Assembly: GCA_963710135.1 (NCBI GenBank) | Contig: CAVPYY010000002.1 | Span: 62,001 to 126,000, forward strand | Source of the DNA: SG8-30 sp963710135 | GTDB taxonomy: Bacteria > Pseudomonadota > Gammaproteobacteria > Steroidobacterales > Steroidobacteraceae | Direction: 5' to 3' | DNA length: 64,000 bases | Shown: positions 1 to 13,451 of the stretch, piece by piece | How positions within the stretch are numbered: the stretch's first letter is position 1 | How the letters are laid out: every line of letters begins with the position of its first letter | Program-made: the position numbers and the translations under genes | The notes under the pieces: generated by a model | The model's input: only the letters and a program-made list of their open reading frames with translations | The model's database searches: none | What the model was told of the DNA's origin: nothing

Positions 1-4382
<4,382 letters not shown>

Positions 4383-4489
4383 GCTCTCGTTCCCGGCTGC
4401 GCCGTGGGTATGGATCGGGCGGCGGACCTGCCCGAGGACTCTCCTTCTTATCGGCCGAGGGCACCTCCGCGCGTGTGCGCGGAGTCACA

Positions 4490-6452
4490 CTATTCGTGCT
4501 CGACCCAGCGATTGATGGACATCTTCTCGAGCAGTCCGCTGGCGAAACCGGCACCGGCAGCCCAGGGCGCCGACTGGCTCCAGGTATAGCCCTGGCTCCA
4601 GGTGTAGCCCTGGCTCCAGGTATAGCCCTGCGCTCCAGGTGTAGCCCTGCGTCCAGGTGTAACCCTGCGACCAGGTATAGCCCTGACTCCAGGTGTAGCC
4701 CTGCGACCAGGTATAGCCCTGGCTCCAGGTGTAGCCGTCCGCGTCGAATGCGCCGCCCCACTCGGAGCCCTGCATGTCCATGACGTAGAAGTTGCCCGCG
4801 TCGTCACGGTTGGCGGGTCCGCCGAAGTGCGCGGTGCCGGCCAGGTCGGCGGCGAGGTCGAGGCCGCGGTTGGCGCAGTCCGTCGTCGGCGCGTTGATCG
4901 CCGCGATCGCGTTGATGAGTCCCGCACCCTGCTGGAACACGCTGTAGGCAAGCTTGCCCTTGGCGTTGATGGCGGGACGGGCCGAGGCCATGAGCTTGCA
5001 CTTGACCTGATCCGGGGTCAGGCCCGGCTCCTTCTGCAGCATCAGCGCCACGACACCCGAGACCACGCCGGCGGCCTGCGAGGTGCCGGACATCGTGAAC
5101 AGCGTGTCGGTGGTGTTCATCGAACCGGGCTTCAGGTTCGCGAGGTAGCTGTTCCTCGGCATCGCCGCCACCATGTGCCCGCCCGGAGCGACGATCTCGG
5201 GCTTGATGAAGCCCTCATGGGTGGGGCCGGCGGCGGAGAACGACGCCAGGCGGTCGTCGGTCGGGTCGTAGGGCGTGTAGTTGTCGGTGAGCGCGCCGGT
5301 GGTGATGACGTAGGGCACGTTGCCGGGCACGCCGACGGTCATGGCGGTCGGCCCGTTGTTGCCGGCGGAGGTGACCACCACGATGCCGGCCCGCCAGGCC
5401 TTCATGACGGCCTGGTTCAGCGGGTCGTCCCAGTAGTGCGACTGCGGCGGCGCGCTGAACGACAGGTTCAGCACGCGGATGTTGTAGGTCTTGCGGTTGG
5501 CAACGATCCAGTTGATGCCCTCGATGACGTCCAGATAGGTGCCGCGACCCTCGGCATTGAAGGCGCGCACCACCACGAGATTGGCTTGTGGCGCGACGCC
5601 GAAGTAGGAGCCGGAGAGGTTCCTGGCGCCGCTCGCCGCGACCGAGCTGACGTGCGTGCCGTGGCCGCTGGCGTCGGCGCCGTCGCTGGTGCCGTCCGCG
5701 AACGTGACTTCCGCCAGCACGCGACCGGTGAACTTGTCCATGTCGTAGTCGCGCGGCGTGAAGCCGGTATCGAGCACCGCGATGGTGACGCCAGCGCCGG
5801 TGACGCCGGCGGCGTGCAGGTCGCGGGCGCCGACCAGCGCCGGGTAGTTGGTCTCGAACAGCAGCCCGAAGCTCGTCACGCCGTCGCCGTCGGTGAGCGT
5901 CTGCGACCTGTTGTAGTAGCTGCTTGCATCGCTGACCAGCGCCGTGGCTGCGTCACCCAACACCTGCAAGTTGACTGTCGAGGTACTGCCGCTGGTCGAG
6001 GTCGACGCGCCGCTCGGCGCAGTCGTACCGGTGCTTGCTGCTTTCTTTCCGTTGCCTTTGCCGGCTGCCGGTGGCGCCGCGTCCAGCGGGGCCGGCGCCA
6101 CGGTGGCGGTCTCTTTGCCGCCCTTGCCGCCCTTACCGCTTACCTCGACCCCGCGGTTGGCGTGCAGCCGAACGCCGGGCAGGTCAGCCAGCCGTTCGGC
6201 CTGCTCGGCCGTCAGTACCGCCCCGACTGCGTCGATGATGTCGAGCGCGGCAGCGACCTGACCGCCCACCGCACATACTGCGCTGGCGGCTTGCGCGGCG
6301 CTGCCGCCCTGCACCAGGTAGTTCACTCCGCGCGCTTCCATGGCCGCGGCGCACGGCGCGGCCAGTGGCCCACCTTCGGCGCGTGCCGGCAGGCCAGACA
6401 GGCCGAGCGTAGCGGCCAGTGCGGCGCAGAGGATCAGGTTTCGCGCAGTCAT
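4490..6452 (-). CDS. Secreted S8 subtilase with C-terminal GYTWSQ repeats
   Basis: Secreted serine protease of the subtilisin/kexin family. The start at 6452 is chosen because GGAG lies 8 bases upstream and a signal peptide follows at once (NLILCAALAATLGLSGLPARA). An I9-like propeptide and a Gly/Lys/Ser-rich linker precede the catalytic domain. The triad is visible as D228 in VLDTG, H264 in SGHGTHV and S458 in SGTSQAA. The C-terminus carries about nine hexapeptide units of the GYTWSQ type and ends in INRWVEHE. One extra base at about 4631, inside the repeat, breaks the frame; reading through it restores the same style of C-terminal tail as in the paralogue at 8879-10501. Last of three subtilase genes on this strand, directly upstream of the hybrid kinase. 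Substrate unknown. Confidence 0.9.
4566..4738 (-). repeat. Tandem 18-bp repeats encoding GYTWSQ
   Basis: About nine tandem 18-bp units encode the hexapeptide GYTWSQ (one GYTWTQ). The units are nearly identical at DNA level and contain the frame break at about 4631. Because the repeat is in frame and matches protein repeats in two neighbouring paralogues, it is a protein repeat and not a non-coding array. Confidence 0.95.
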
Positions 6453-6527
6453 TTCGTGTGCTCCATGCTTCAAGGTAGCGGTCGGATAGAGGGTGCTATT
6501 GGCGCGGTTCATGTTGGCGATTCCCGC

Positions 6528-8238
6528 TCAGTCGTCGTTGAGCTTGATCACGCTGCCCTGGGTGCCGTACAGCGGGTCGTAGTTGCTGACGGCGTTGTCC
6601 CACAGGTAGCCGTTGTTCCAGAGGTATCCGTCCGACCACAGGTAGCCGTTGTTCCACAGATAGCCGTTGACCACAGGTAGCCGTTGTTCCAGAGGTAACC
6701 GTCCGACCACAGGTAGCCGTCAGCCGTGGTGTAGGCGTTGTTCCACAGGTAGCCGTTGTTCCACAGGTAGCCCGCGCCCCAGGTCGGGCTGCCCCACAGG
6801 CGCGCGGTGTCTTCAATGAGGATCACCGAGCCCGCCTCGGAGCGAGCCATGAGCGGCGAGAGGGCCTCACCCGCAACGGAGCCCGTCTGGTTCATCGCGC
6901 GATTGATGTCCAGCACGCCGGCGCCGGCCGCGGTGGGGTCCACCGACACCTTGCGGGCGGAGCGCATCAGCCGTGCCTTGATGGTGGCCGGCGTCAGGGT
7001 CGGCTCCTTCTCCAGCATCAGCGCCGCGGTCGCCGCCACCATCGGCGCGGCCATGCTGGTGCCGGACAGCTCGATGTAGTCGCTGTTGCAGAAGAAGGTG
7101 TTGCACTTCACGACGCGGCTGGCCAGATCGGTTCGCAGCCTGGCGCTGGCCGGCGTCGTCGAGATCAGCCGGTTGCCGGGGGCGACCAGGTCGGGCTTGA
7201 GCACGTGGTCGATGAGCGTCGGGCCGCATGGAGGAGTAGGTCGAGACGAAATCGTCAGCGAAGTTCGAGCCCGTGTTCTTGTCGGTCAGCGAGCCGACGG
7301 TGATGACCTTGCGCGAGTTGCCGGGGCTGGTGATCGTCATGTGGCCATCGCGGCCGTAGTTGCCGGCCGACACCACCACGGTGATGCCTGCGTCCCAGAC
7401 CCGCTCGGCCGCCAGCACCAGCGGATCGGTGGTGTTGGACTCCTCGACCGCCTTGCCGAAGGACAGGTTGGCGACCTTGACATCGAAGTAGCGGCCGTAG
7501 GTCAGCAGCCAGTCGAGCGCCGCGATGGCATCCGACGTGCGGCCGCGGCCCTGGCCGTCCAGCACCCGCAGCGACAGCAGTCTGGCGTCGGGCGCCAGTC
7601 CGGCGTGCTCATAGCCCCAGGAGTTGTCGCCGCCACCCGCCACGACGCCGGCCACGTGCGTGCCGTGGCCATAGGGATCGACCCGCGACTGGCTGTTGAA
7701 GCTGGAGATCCGGCCGGAGCTGATGGTCGGGCGGGGATACTGGCCGTTGGTGAAGTCGTACTGGCGGAAGTTGGCGAGATCGCCGTGGACCGCCACCCCC
7801 GAGTCGATGATGGCCACCCCGACCCCGGCGCCATTGAAGCCGTCGTTGTAGGTGAACGGCGCCGGCGCGTTGGCCGTGCCATAGCGCGAGGCCATCATGC
7901 CGGTGACGAAACCGTCCTCCGAGACGCTTGCCACGTCGCGTCCTGCGCGGAGCCGGTCGAGGGCGCGCTTCGGCAGGCGCATGCTGCGTGCCGGGACCGT
8001 GTCGAAGCCGCGGCCGTTCAGCGCACCGAGGGCGCGCGTGCGCGCGTCCTCGCTTGCGTCGGGCATGCGGTTGTAGACCACGACGACGTCGACCCACTCG
8101 GCCGAGCGCGCGGACGCGCGCGTCGGCGGCGCGGCTTCGGCCGAGGGAGCGACTGCCCAGTGCGAGCACGGCGCCGGCCAGCACGAGCACGCTGGAGCGC
8201 GTCAGCTGCGAGACGTGGAACGCGAGTGAGTGGGACAT
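6528..8238 (-). CDS. Secreted S8 subtilase with C-terminal GYLWNN/GYLWSD repeats
   Basis: Second subtilase. The start at 8238 has AGGAG seven bases upstream and a signal peptide (SSVLVLAGAVLALAVAPSAEA once an extra G in the GGG run at 8156-8158 is removed). The catalytic motifs are AIIDSG, YGHGTHVAG and SGTSMAAP. Further frame breaks occur at about 7226 (extra base, SSMGPTLIDH interrupted) and about 6669 (missing base inside the repeats). The C-terminus has about nine GYLWNN or GYLWSD units, interrupted once by AYTTAD, and ends VIKLNDD. It lacks the WVE.E tail of its two paralogues. The upstream region at 8296-8344 carries CRP-like sites shared with the 10501 gene. Extracellular protease by family; the role of the repeats is unknown. 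Confidence 0.88.
6586..6772 (-). repeat. Tandem 18-bp repeats encoding GYLWNN/GYLWSD
   Basis: About nine tandem hexapeptide units, mainly GYLWNN and GYLWSD. The block is interrupted once by AYTTAD and once by an apparent one-base deletion near 6669. It is homologous in pattern to the repeat blocks of the two flanking subtilases. Confidence 0.92.
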
Positions 8239-8295
8239 CGACGAACTCCTGTTGAAACTGTCGACATTGGACGACAGGTGTGCGGCACCCCGCGC

Positions 8296-8344
8296 TGTGA
8301 CAGGCGTCACAGAGTCCACGGTTCTTTGTGACGCGGTGCTCATA
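8296..8344 (-). promoter_or_regulatory. CRP-like sites upstream of subtilase 6528-8238
   Basis: TGTGACAGGCGTCACA at 8296-8311 matches the CRP-family consensus TGTGA-N6-TCACA exactly. A second partial copy starts with TGTGA at 8327 and ends TCATA at 8344. The stretch from 8296 to about 8355 aligns with 10592 to about 10650 upstream of the paralogous subtilase. The position, 58 bases or more before the start codon, fits an activator site. The binding protein is inferred, not in the window. Confidence 0.5.
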
Positions 8345-8378
8345 ATCTTTCGGTCAAATTGGGCCGGCAGCATCCCGC

Positions 8379-8789
8379 TCAGCAAGGCAGGGCGCGATAG
8401 CCGCTGGCGTCGCGCTTGATGCGGTCGCGCCCGGCCAGCAGGTCGGTGCAGACATCGAACTCGGCCCGCAGCGCGTCGTGCCGGCGGTCCGAGTCGAGCA
8501 CGATCGTGTGGGTGGCGCGGCCGCGCTGCAGCGCCGCGTCACGCGCCGCGATCAGCGCGGTCAGTGGCACCAGCTCGCTGGCGCGGATGCGGGTGCGCAC
8601 GACGCTGTCGCGGCTGAGCCCCATCTTGCCGAGCCCGTCGAGCAGCGAGCCCATGCAGCGGCGCGCCAGCTCGTCCATGTCGAGGTCGCCGATACCGAGC
8701 CGGTCGAGTGGCAGGCAGGCCGACAGGGTGATCGACCCCTGGTCCGGGAAGTACATCTCCAGCTTGCAGCGTGCCAATTGCGTGTTCAT
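8379..8789 (-). CDS. Small unknown protein between subtilases
   Basis: About 136 codons, starting MNTQLARCKLEMYFPDQG. The start at 8789 has AGGA nine bases upstream; an ATG 30 bases further up is possible. No signal peptide or membrane segment is visible. The protein is rich in charged residues and has four cysteines (RCKLE, LSACLPL, RRCMGS, DVCTDLL) plus one at the C-terminus. I do not recognise the family. It lies between two secreted subtilase genes on the same strand, so a role as chaperone, inhibitor or regulator of the proteases is possible but not shown. Codon use resembles that of its neighbours. Confidence 0.65.
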   Translation of the reverse strand: MNTQLARCKLEMYFPDQGSITLSACLPLDRLGIGDLDMDELARRCMGSLLDGLGKMGLSRDSVVRTRIRASELVPLTALIAARDAALQRGRATHTIVLDSDRRHDALRAEFDVCTDLLAGRDRIKRDASGYRALPC

Positions 8790-8878
8790 GGCGAGTGTTC
8801 CTGTGAACTGAGGGTTCATGTATGCGGGTCGGGGCGAGGCGCCGGGCCCGCGGCCGTTGCCGCGGACCCGGTAGCGGC

Positions 8879-10501
8879 TCACTCCTGTTCGACCCAGTGG
8901 TTGACGCCGGTGAACGAGCTGGTCGACGGATTGAAGCTCTGGTTCCAGAGATAGCCGTTGTTCCACAGATAGCCGTTGTTCCAGAGATACCCGTTGCTCC
9001 ACAGGTAGCCGTTGTTCCACAGGTAGCCGTTGTTCCACAGATACCCGTTGTTCCACAGATACCCGTTGTTCCACAGGTAGCCCTGCTGGTTGATCGCCTG
9101 GCCGTTGGCGTCGACCACGTAGAACGTGCCGTCGGCCTTCTGCCGGGCCGGGCCGCCGAAGCGCTTGGTGCCGGCCAGGTCCTGGGCGATGTTGAGGCCC
9201 TGGTTGGCGCAGTTGCTGGCCGGGCTGTAGACGGCGTCATAGACGTTGATGAGGCCCGCGCCCTGCTGGAACACGCTGTAGGCGAGCTTGCCGCTGCCGT
9301 CGAGCGCCGGCCGGGCCGAGCCCATCAGCTTGCACTTGACCTGGTCGGGCGTGAGGCTCGGGTTGGCCTGCAGCAGCAGCGCCACCGCACCGGAGACGAC
9401 CGCGGCGGACTGCGAGGTACCCGACATGGTGTACAGGCGGTCGTTGGCGGTGGCGTACTCCGGATGCTGCTTGGCGATCCGGTGGTTGCCGTCGTCCATG
9501 ATGCCGATCAGGTGGCCACCCGGGGCGACCAGCTCCGGCTTGACGAAGCCCTTCGTAGGTCGGGCCGGTGGACGAGAACGACGCCAGCCGGTCGTCGTTG
9601 AGATTGCTCGGGGTGTAGTTGTTGGTCATGGCGCCGACGGTGATCACGTAGGGCACGTTGCCCGGCACGGTGATCGACTGGGCGTTCGGGCCCCAGTTGC
9701 CGGCGGAGGCCACCACCACGACCCCGGCCTGCCACAGCTTCATCACGGCGCGGGCCAGCGGGTCGTTCCAGTAGAACGACTGCGGGGTGGCGCCGAACGA
9801 CAGGTTGAGCACCCGGATGTTGTACTGGTCCTGTTGGCCAGGACCCAGTCGAGGCCCTTGATGACCGTCGAGTAGGAGCTGCCGCCGTCGTCGTCAAAAG
9901 CGTCGACCGCGACCATGTTGACGTTCGGCGCAATGCCCTGCGGCTGGCCGGTGTCGGAGATGTTGGAGCTGGCGATGATGCTCCACACGTGCGTGCCATG
10001 GCCGCTCTTGTCCGGCGTGTTCTGTTCCTTGTTGGTAATCGCGTTGTACATCCTGAGGATGCGGTTGTTGCCGCTGGTGTTGTTCTTGATCGGACCCCAG
10101 CTGTACCAGACGCCGGTGTCGATGAAGGCCACCGTGACGCCGGCGCCGTCGAAGCCCTGCGCCCACAGCTTGTCGGCACCGATCAGGACGCGCTGGCTGG
10201 TATCGAGCATCGGCCCGCCCATCGCTTTGACCGCGAGGTCCTGCATGACCTCGACACCGGGTTCGGCATCGAGGATCGCGGCCTGCTCGGCCGTGAGCCG
10301 CGCGCTGGCGCCGTCGATGATCGGCAGTTCGTGCTCGACCGTGCCACCGGCGCTCTCGATCAGTTCGGCGGCCGAGCGTCCGTCGCGCACCTGCACGATG
10401 TAGCTGGCCGTGTCGGCGGCAGGCGTGTCGGCGTTGGCGCCGAGGCTGCCGAAGGCGACCAGTACGATCGCGAGGCGGTTGATCCAGGTGGACTTGAACA
10501 T
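8879..10501 (-). CDS. Secreted S8 subtilase with C-terminal GYLWNN repeats
   Basis: First of the three subtilases in transcription order. The start at 10501 has GGGAG upstream and a signal peptide (NRLAIVLVAFGSLGANA). An I9-like propeptide (ASYIVQVRDG..AELIES) precedes the catalytic domain. Triad: D128 in FIDTG, H168 in SGHGTHV, and Ser in MSGTSQSAA. Two frame breaks are seen, a missing base near 9831 (LANRDQYNIRVLNLSFG interrupted) and an extra base near 9554 (TYEGFVKPELVAPGG interrupted). The C-terminus has eight hexapeptide units (GYLWNN, one GYLWSN, last GYLWNQ) and ends VNHWVEQE, like the 4490-6452 paralogue. Its upstream region holds CRP-like sites and is shared with the divergent PAS gene. 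Confidence 0.9.
8935..9080 (-). repeat. Tandem 18-bp repeats encoding GYLWNN
   Basis: Eight tandem units encoding GYLWNN with small variants, intact in frame. Third copy of this repeat type in the window, each at the C-terminus of a subtilase. Confidence 0.94.
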
Positions 10502-10591
10502 GACAGTGACTCCCGACGGTTCCGTATCCGGCGCGGCGGCCTGTGGCCGGCGCGTGGGAGCATTGGACACGGATACGACCCGAGCGCGCGC

Positions 10592-10637
10592 CGTGACGGC
10601 GTCACAGATCCGGCGATTTCTTGTGAGCCGCGTCACG
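10592..10637 (-). promoter_or_regulatory. CRP-like sites upstream of subtilase 8879-10501
   Basis: TGTGAGCCGCGTCACG at 10622-10637 fits TGTGA-N6-TCAC, and CGTGACGGCGTCACA at 10592-10606 is the same palindrome with one base less in the spacer. The block resembles 8296-8344 upstream of the paralogue. It lies in the 296-base divergent region 10502-10797 and could also act on the PAS gene. I see no other clear element in that region. Confidence 0.45.
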
Positions 10638-10797
10638 TAATCCAGCCGTTAAATCGGGGTGCGGGATGCGGGTCGCGTTCTGCGGCGTGGGGCCGATAAT
10701 CCGCATGTCAAATGGATTCGGTGAGTCCATCGCAGCCGCGAGGCACTAGCATTCGTACACACGCTCATGCGCGGTCCGCAGCGCCGCGAACGAACAA

Positions 10798-11804
10798 ATG
10801 CCACGCAACTCTGAAACAGCTCATGTTCTCGACGCCCAGGATCTCGGTGCACTCGGCCGGGCGCTGGGTTTCGCCGTGCTGTTGCTCGACGGCAAGGGTC
10901 GGGTGCGGGACGCGCGTGGGGACGCCGAGCAGATCCTGGGTCGTCCGCTGGCGCGAATGCGTGGCCGGCCGCTGGCGAGCTTCATCGCCAAGAGCGACCG
11001 CTACCTGCTCGATGACTGTCTCGACGGCAGGCGACGGGATTTCGTGCCGCTCAGGCTGGCGGGCCGCGGTGGCGCGCCGCGCTGGATCGAGATGCGCGGC
11101 TCGCGCCTCGGCGGGAATCGCCCTGCTCATGGGGTGCTGATCGCGACCCATGACATCACGGACGAGACGGGACGGCGAACGCGCGCTGCTTGCGGACGCG
11201 CAGCGTCAGCGTGCCGGCTGGAGCGAGCGTCTGCGCGAGGACCTCAGCCAGCGCGTGGCAGGCGTCGCCTACACGCTGCACGCGCTGCTGGCGACCATGC
11301 CGACGTCGGCGAACGGCACCGGCAAGGTGAGTGCGGCGGTCGCCGACCTCGGCTCGGTGGTCAAGGACATGCGCTCACTGGCTTACGAGCTGGATCCCGC
11401 CAGTGATCGCTCGGGCGCTCTGCGCGATGCGTTGCCGCGACTCGCGCACCGACCTCTCCGGGAAGTTCGGGAAGGACGGGTCCGTGACCGTGGACGGCGC
11501 GGGCTGGAAGCGCACCCGGTTGGACCCGGACCTGGCGCTGTGCTGGCATGAGCTCCTGGAGGAACTGGTCAGCGATGCGCTGCGGGATCGGGACGTGGCG
11601 ACTGTGCGCGTCAGTCTCGGTCGTGAGCACGACGCTCTGGCGGCGCGGGTGGAGTCGTTCCGAGGTACCCGCGTGCGGGGCGCGCCAAAGCCGGTCCCGG
11701 AGGTCAGCCCGCTGGCGCGGGAGCGCGTGCGGCTGCTGGGAGGCAGCGTGCGGCGACACGCCAGCCCCGGCGGTGTTGAGACGGTGGTGACCGCACCCCG
11801 CTAG
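10798..11804 (+). CDS. PAS protein with degenerate histidine-kinase-like C-terminus
   Basis: About 335 codons when two frame breaks are bridged (near 11172 and near 11440). The N-terminal PAS domain contains LGFAVLLLDGKGRVRDA and ends HDITDET. A helical region follows whose position corresponds to the HisKA_3 dimerisation helix, but the expected E-L-H-D is replaced by E-D-L-S-Q-R, so the phospho-accepting His is missing. The end (LARERVRLLGGSVRRHASPGG) resembles the last part of a HATPase, while the ATP-binding N box is not seen. No signal peptide or membrane segment, so cytoplasmic. Divergent from the subtilase at 10501 and convergent with the EAL gene. A non-catalytic sensory or partner protein is the best guess. 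Confidence 0.65.
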
Positions 11805-11822
11805 CCGGGCTGCCGTGCGCGT

Positions 11823-13451
11823 TCAGGCCAGCGCGCGGATGGGCGCCTGTTCGACGTTGCCGGCGGCCAGCTGCCCGTAGCGGTCGCCGAGCCCCTGTTC
11901 GAATCCCGCTTCACGCATGCGGTGCAGGTCTTCGTCGCTGTCCACGCCGGACGCGATGGGCTCCAGCCCGAACTCACGCGCCAGGCCCGCAGCCGCCCGG
12001 CACAGCCGCAGTGCAGCCGGATCCTCGTCGATGCTGGTAACGAAGCTGCGGTCCACTTGCAGCGCCTGGAACGGCAGGTGCACCAATCTGGCAAACGACG
12101 TGAAGCCGCGTCCGAATTCGTCGATGACCAGTCGCGCGCCAAGATCCGCAAGGCGCCCGAGGGTTCGGTCGGGCAGCTCGAGCCCGGCGACCACTTTCTC
12201 GGCGATGCGCAGTTCCAGCGTGCCCGGTGCCAGGTCGCCCGAGCGCAGCAGTTCCTCCACGTCGACGGCCAGCGTGTCCGATGCGAGATGGTGGCGCAGG
12301 GCGCCGAAGGAGATGCGCACCGCCGGGCCGACGAGTTCGTGCAGCGCCGGCAGGTCGCGGCGCAAGCGTCCAAGCGCCCAGCGCGACAGCGGCGTCGACA
12401 GCCCGGTGCTCTCCGCGACCGGCAGGAACTCGGCCGGACGTACGTCGCCGCGCAGCGGATGCGGCCAGCGCAGGTACGCCTGGACGGCAATGAGCTTGCC
12501 CGTGGCAAGCTCGTGCCGCGCCGCGTAGCGCAGGCTGAGTTGATCGGTGGCGATCGCTTCCTGCAGTTCGCGCTCGAAGTCCAGCCGGCTGAGCGGGCGC
12601 ATCCGCAGGGTATCCGAATAGAAGCGCACGTCGGGGATCGCCGAGCGCCGCGCCTCGAGCATGGCGGCGCGGGCGTGTTCGAGCAGCGCCTGCGGCTGCT
12701 TCGCGTCCTGCCCGAGGAGCGCAATGCCACCGCAGGGCGACAGCTGGAAAGTGGCGTCGCCGATCTCGACCGGCTCGGCCAGCGAATCGCACAGCGCGTG
12801 GCCGAGTGCTCGCAGCACCTCGCGATCCGACGTCCCCTCCATCACCACCGCAAGCAGGCCCTCGGCGAGTTGCCCCAGGTACCACGTCGGCGTCTCGGTG
12901 CCGGCCAGTGTCACCTGCTGCAGGCGGCGCATGGCGGACGTCGCCACCTTCTCGCTGATCGAGAAGTCGATGATGCGGCCGATGTCGTTCAGCCCCTGCA
13001 GCAGGATCATGCACACGGCCAGGGGCCGTTCGCGCATCGCCGCGTCCGCGACCGACTGCTGGAACCGCTTGAAGAAGCCGCGCCGCTCGATGTGGGCCTC
13101 TTCGGGGGACTCCTGGCTGGCGCGTGCCGTGCCGCCCGCGGACTGCATGGCGCGGATGACGCAGAGCACCCGCTCGGGGCCCTTCGGCTCGACCCGGGCC
13201 TCGAAACGGCGGGCCCCGTCGACGAATCGGCCGTCGACCTGCTCGCGTGTGGACAGGGCGCGGCGGATCATCTGCCGTAGCAGTTGCGCCGCCTCCTCGC
13301 CCCAGACGTCCTCGAGGCGCTTGCCCTCGAGGTTGTTCGCGCCGTCGGAGCCGGCGAGCCCGCGCCCGCCGACGTGGCGGGTGATGACCCCATTGCGCCC
13401 GATGAACGTGACGAGATCCGGCAGCGCCTGGATGAGTGAGTCGCCGGTCAT
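11823..13451 (-). CDS. PAS-EAL protein with degenerate EAL domain
   Basis: 542 residues. A PAS-like N-terminus (about 1-115) is followed by a GGDEF-derived region without a GGDEF motif (about 130-280) and an EAL domain (about 290-540). Most residues needed for c-di-GMP hydrolysis are replaced: the EAL signature reads QAYLRW, the Asn of NLS is Arg in VRISF, the DDFG loop is DEFGRG, the catalytic Lys is Gln in LQVDRSF, and AEGVE reads ASGVD. It is therefore probably an inactive receptor or protein-interaction module. Its ATG overlaps the stop of the upstream diguanylate cyclase gene by 4 bases, implying translational coupling and a shared pathway. No frame breaks. Confidence 0.85.
   Translation of the reverse strand: MTGDSLIQALPDLVTFIGRNGVITRHVGGRGLAGSDGANNLEGKRLEDVWGEEAAQLLRQMIRRALSTREQVDGRFVDGARRFEARVEPKGPERVLCVIRAMQSAGGTARASQESPEEAHIERRGFFKRFQQSVADAAMRERPLAVCMILLQGLNDIGRIIDFSISEKVATSAMRRLQQVTLAGTETPTWYLGQLAEGLLAVVMEGTSDREVLRALGHALCDSLAEPVEIGDATFQLSPCGGIALLGQDAKQPQALLEHARAAMLEARRSAIPDVRFYSDTLRMRPLSRLDFERELQEAIATDQLSLRYAARHELATGKLIAVQAYLRWPHPLRGDVRPAEFLPVAESTGLSTPLSRWALGRLRRDLPALHELVGPAVRISFGALRHHLASDTLAVDVEELLRSGDLAPGTLELRIAEKVVAGLELPDRTLGRLADLGARLVIDEFGRGFTSFARLVHLPFQALQVDRSFVTSIDEDPAALRLCRAAAGLAREFGLEPIASGVDSDEDLHRMREAGFEQGLGDRYGQLAAGNVEQAPIRALA

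Noticed and set aside
8935..9080. Possible CRISPR or minisatellite array in the 18-bp repeats
   Set aside because: Units are directly adjacent without spacers, in frame with a protease, and encode a conserved hexapeptide shared with paralogues.
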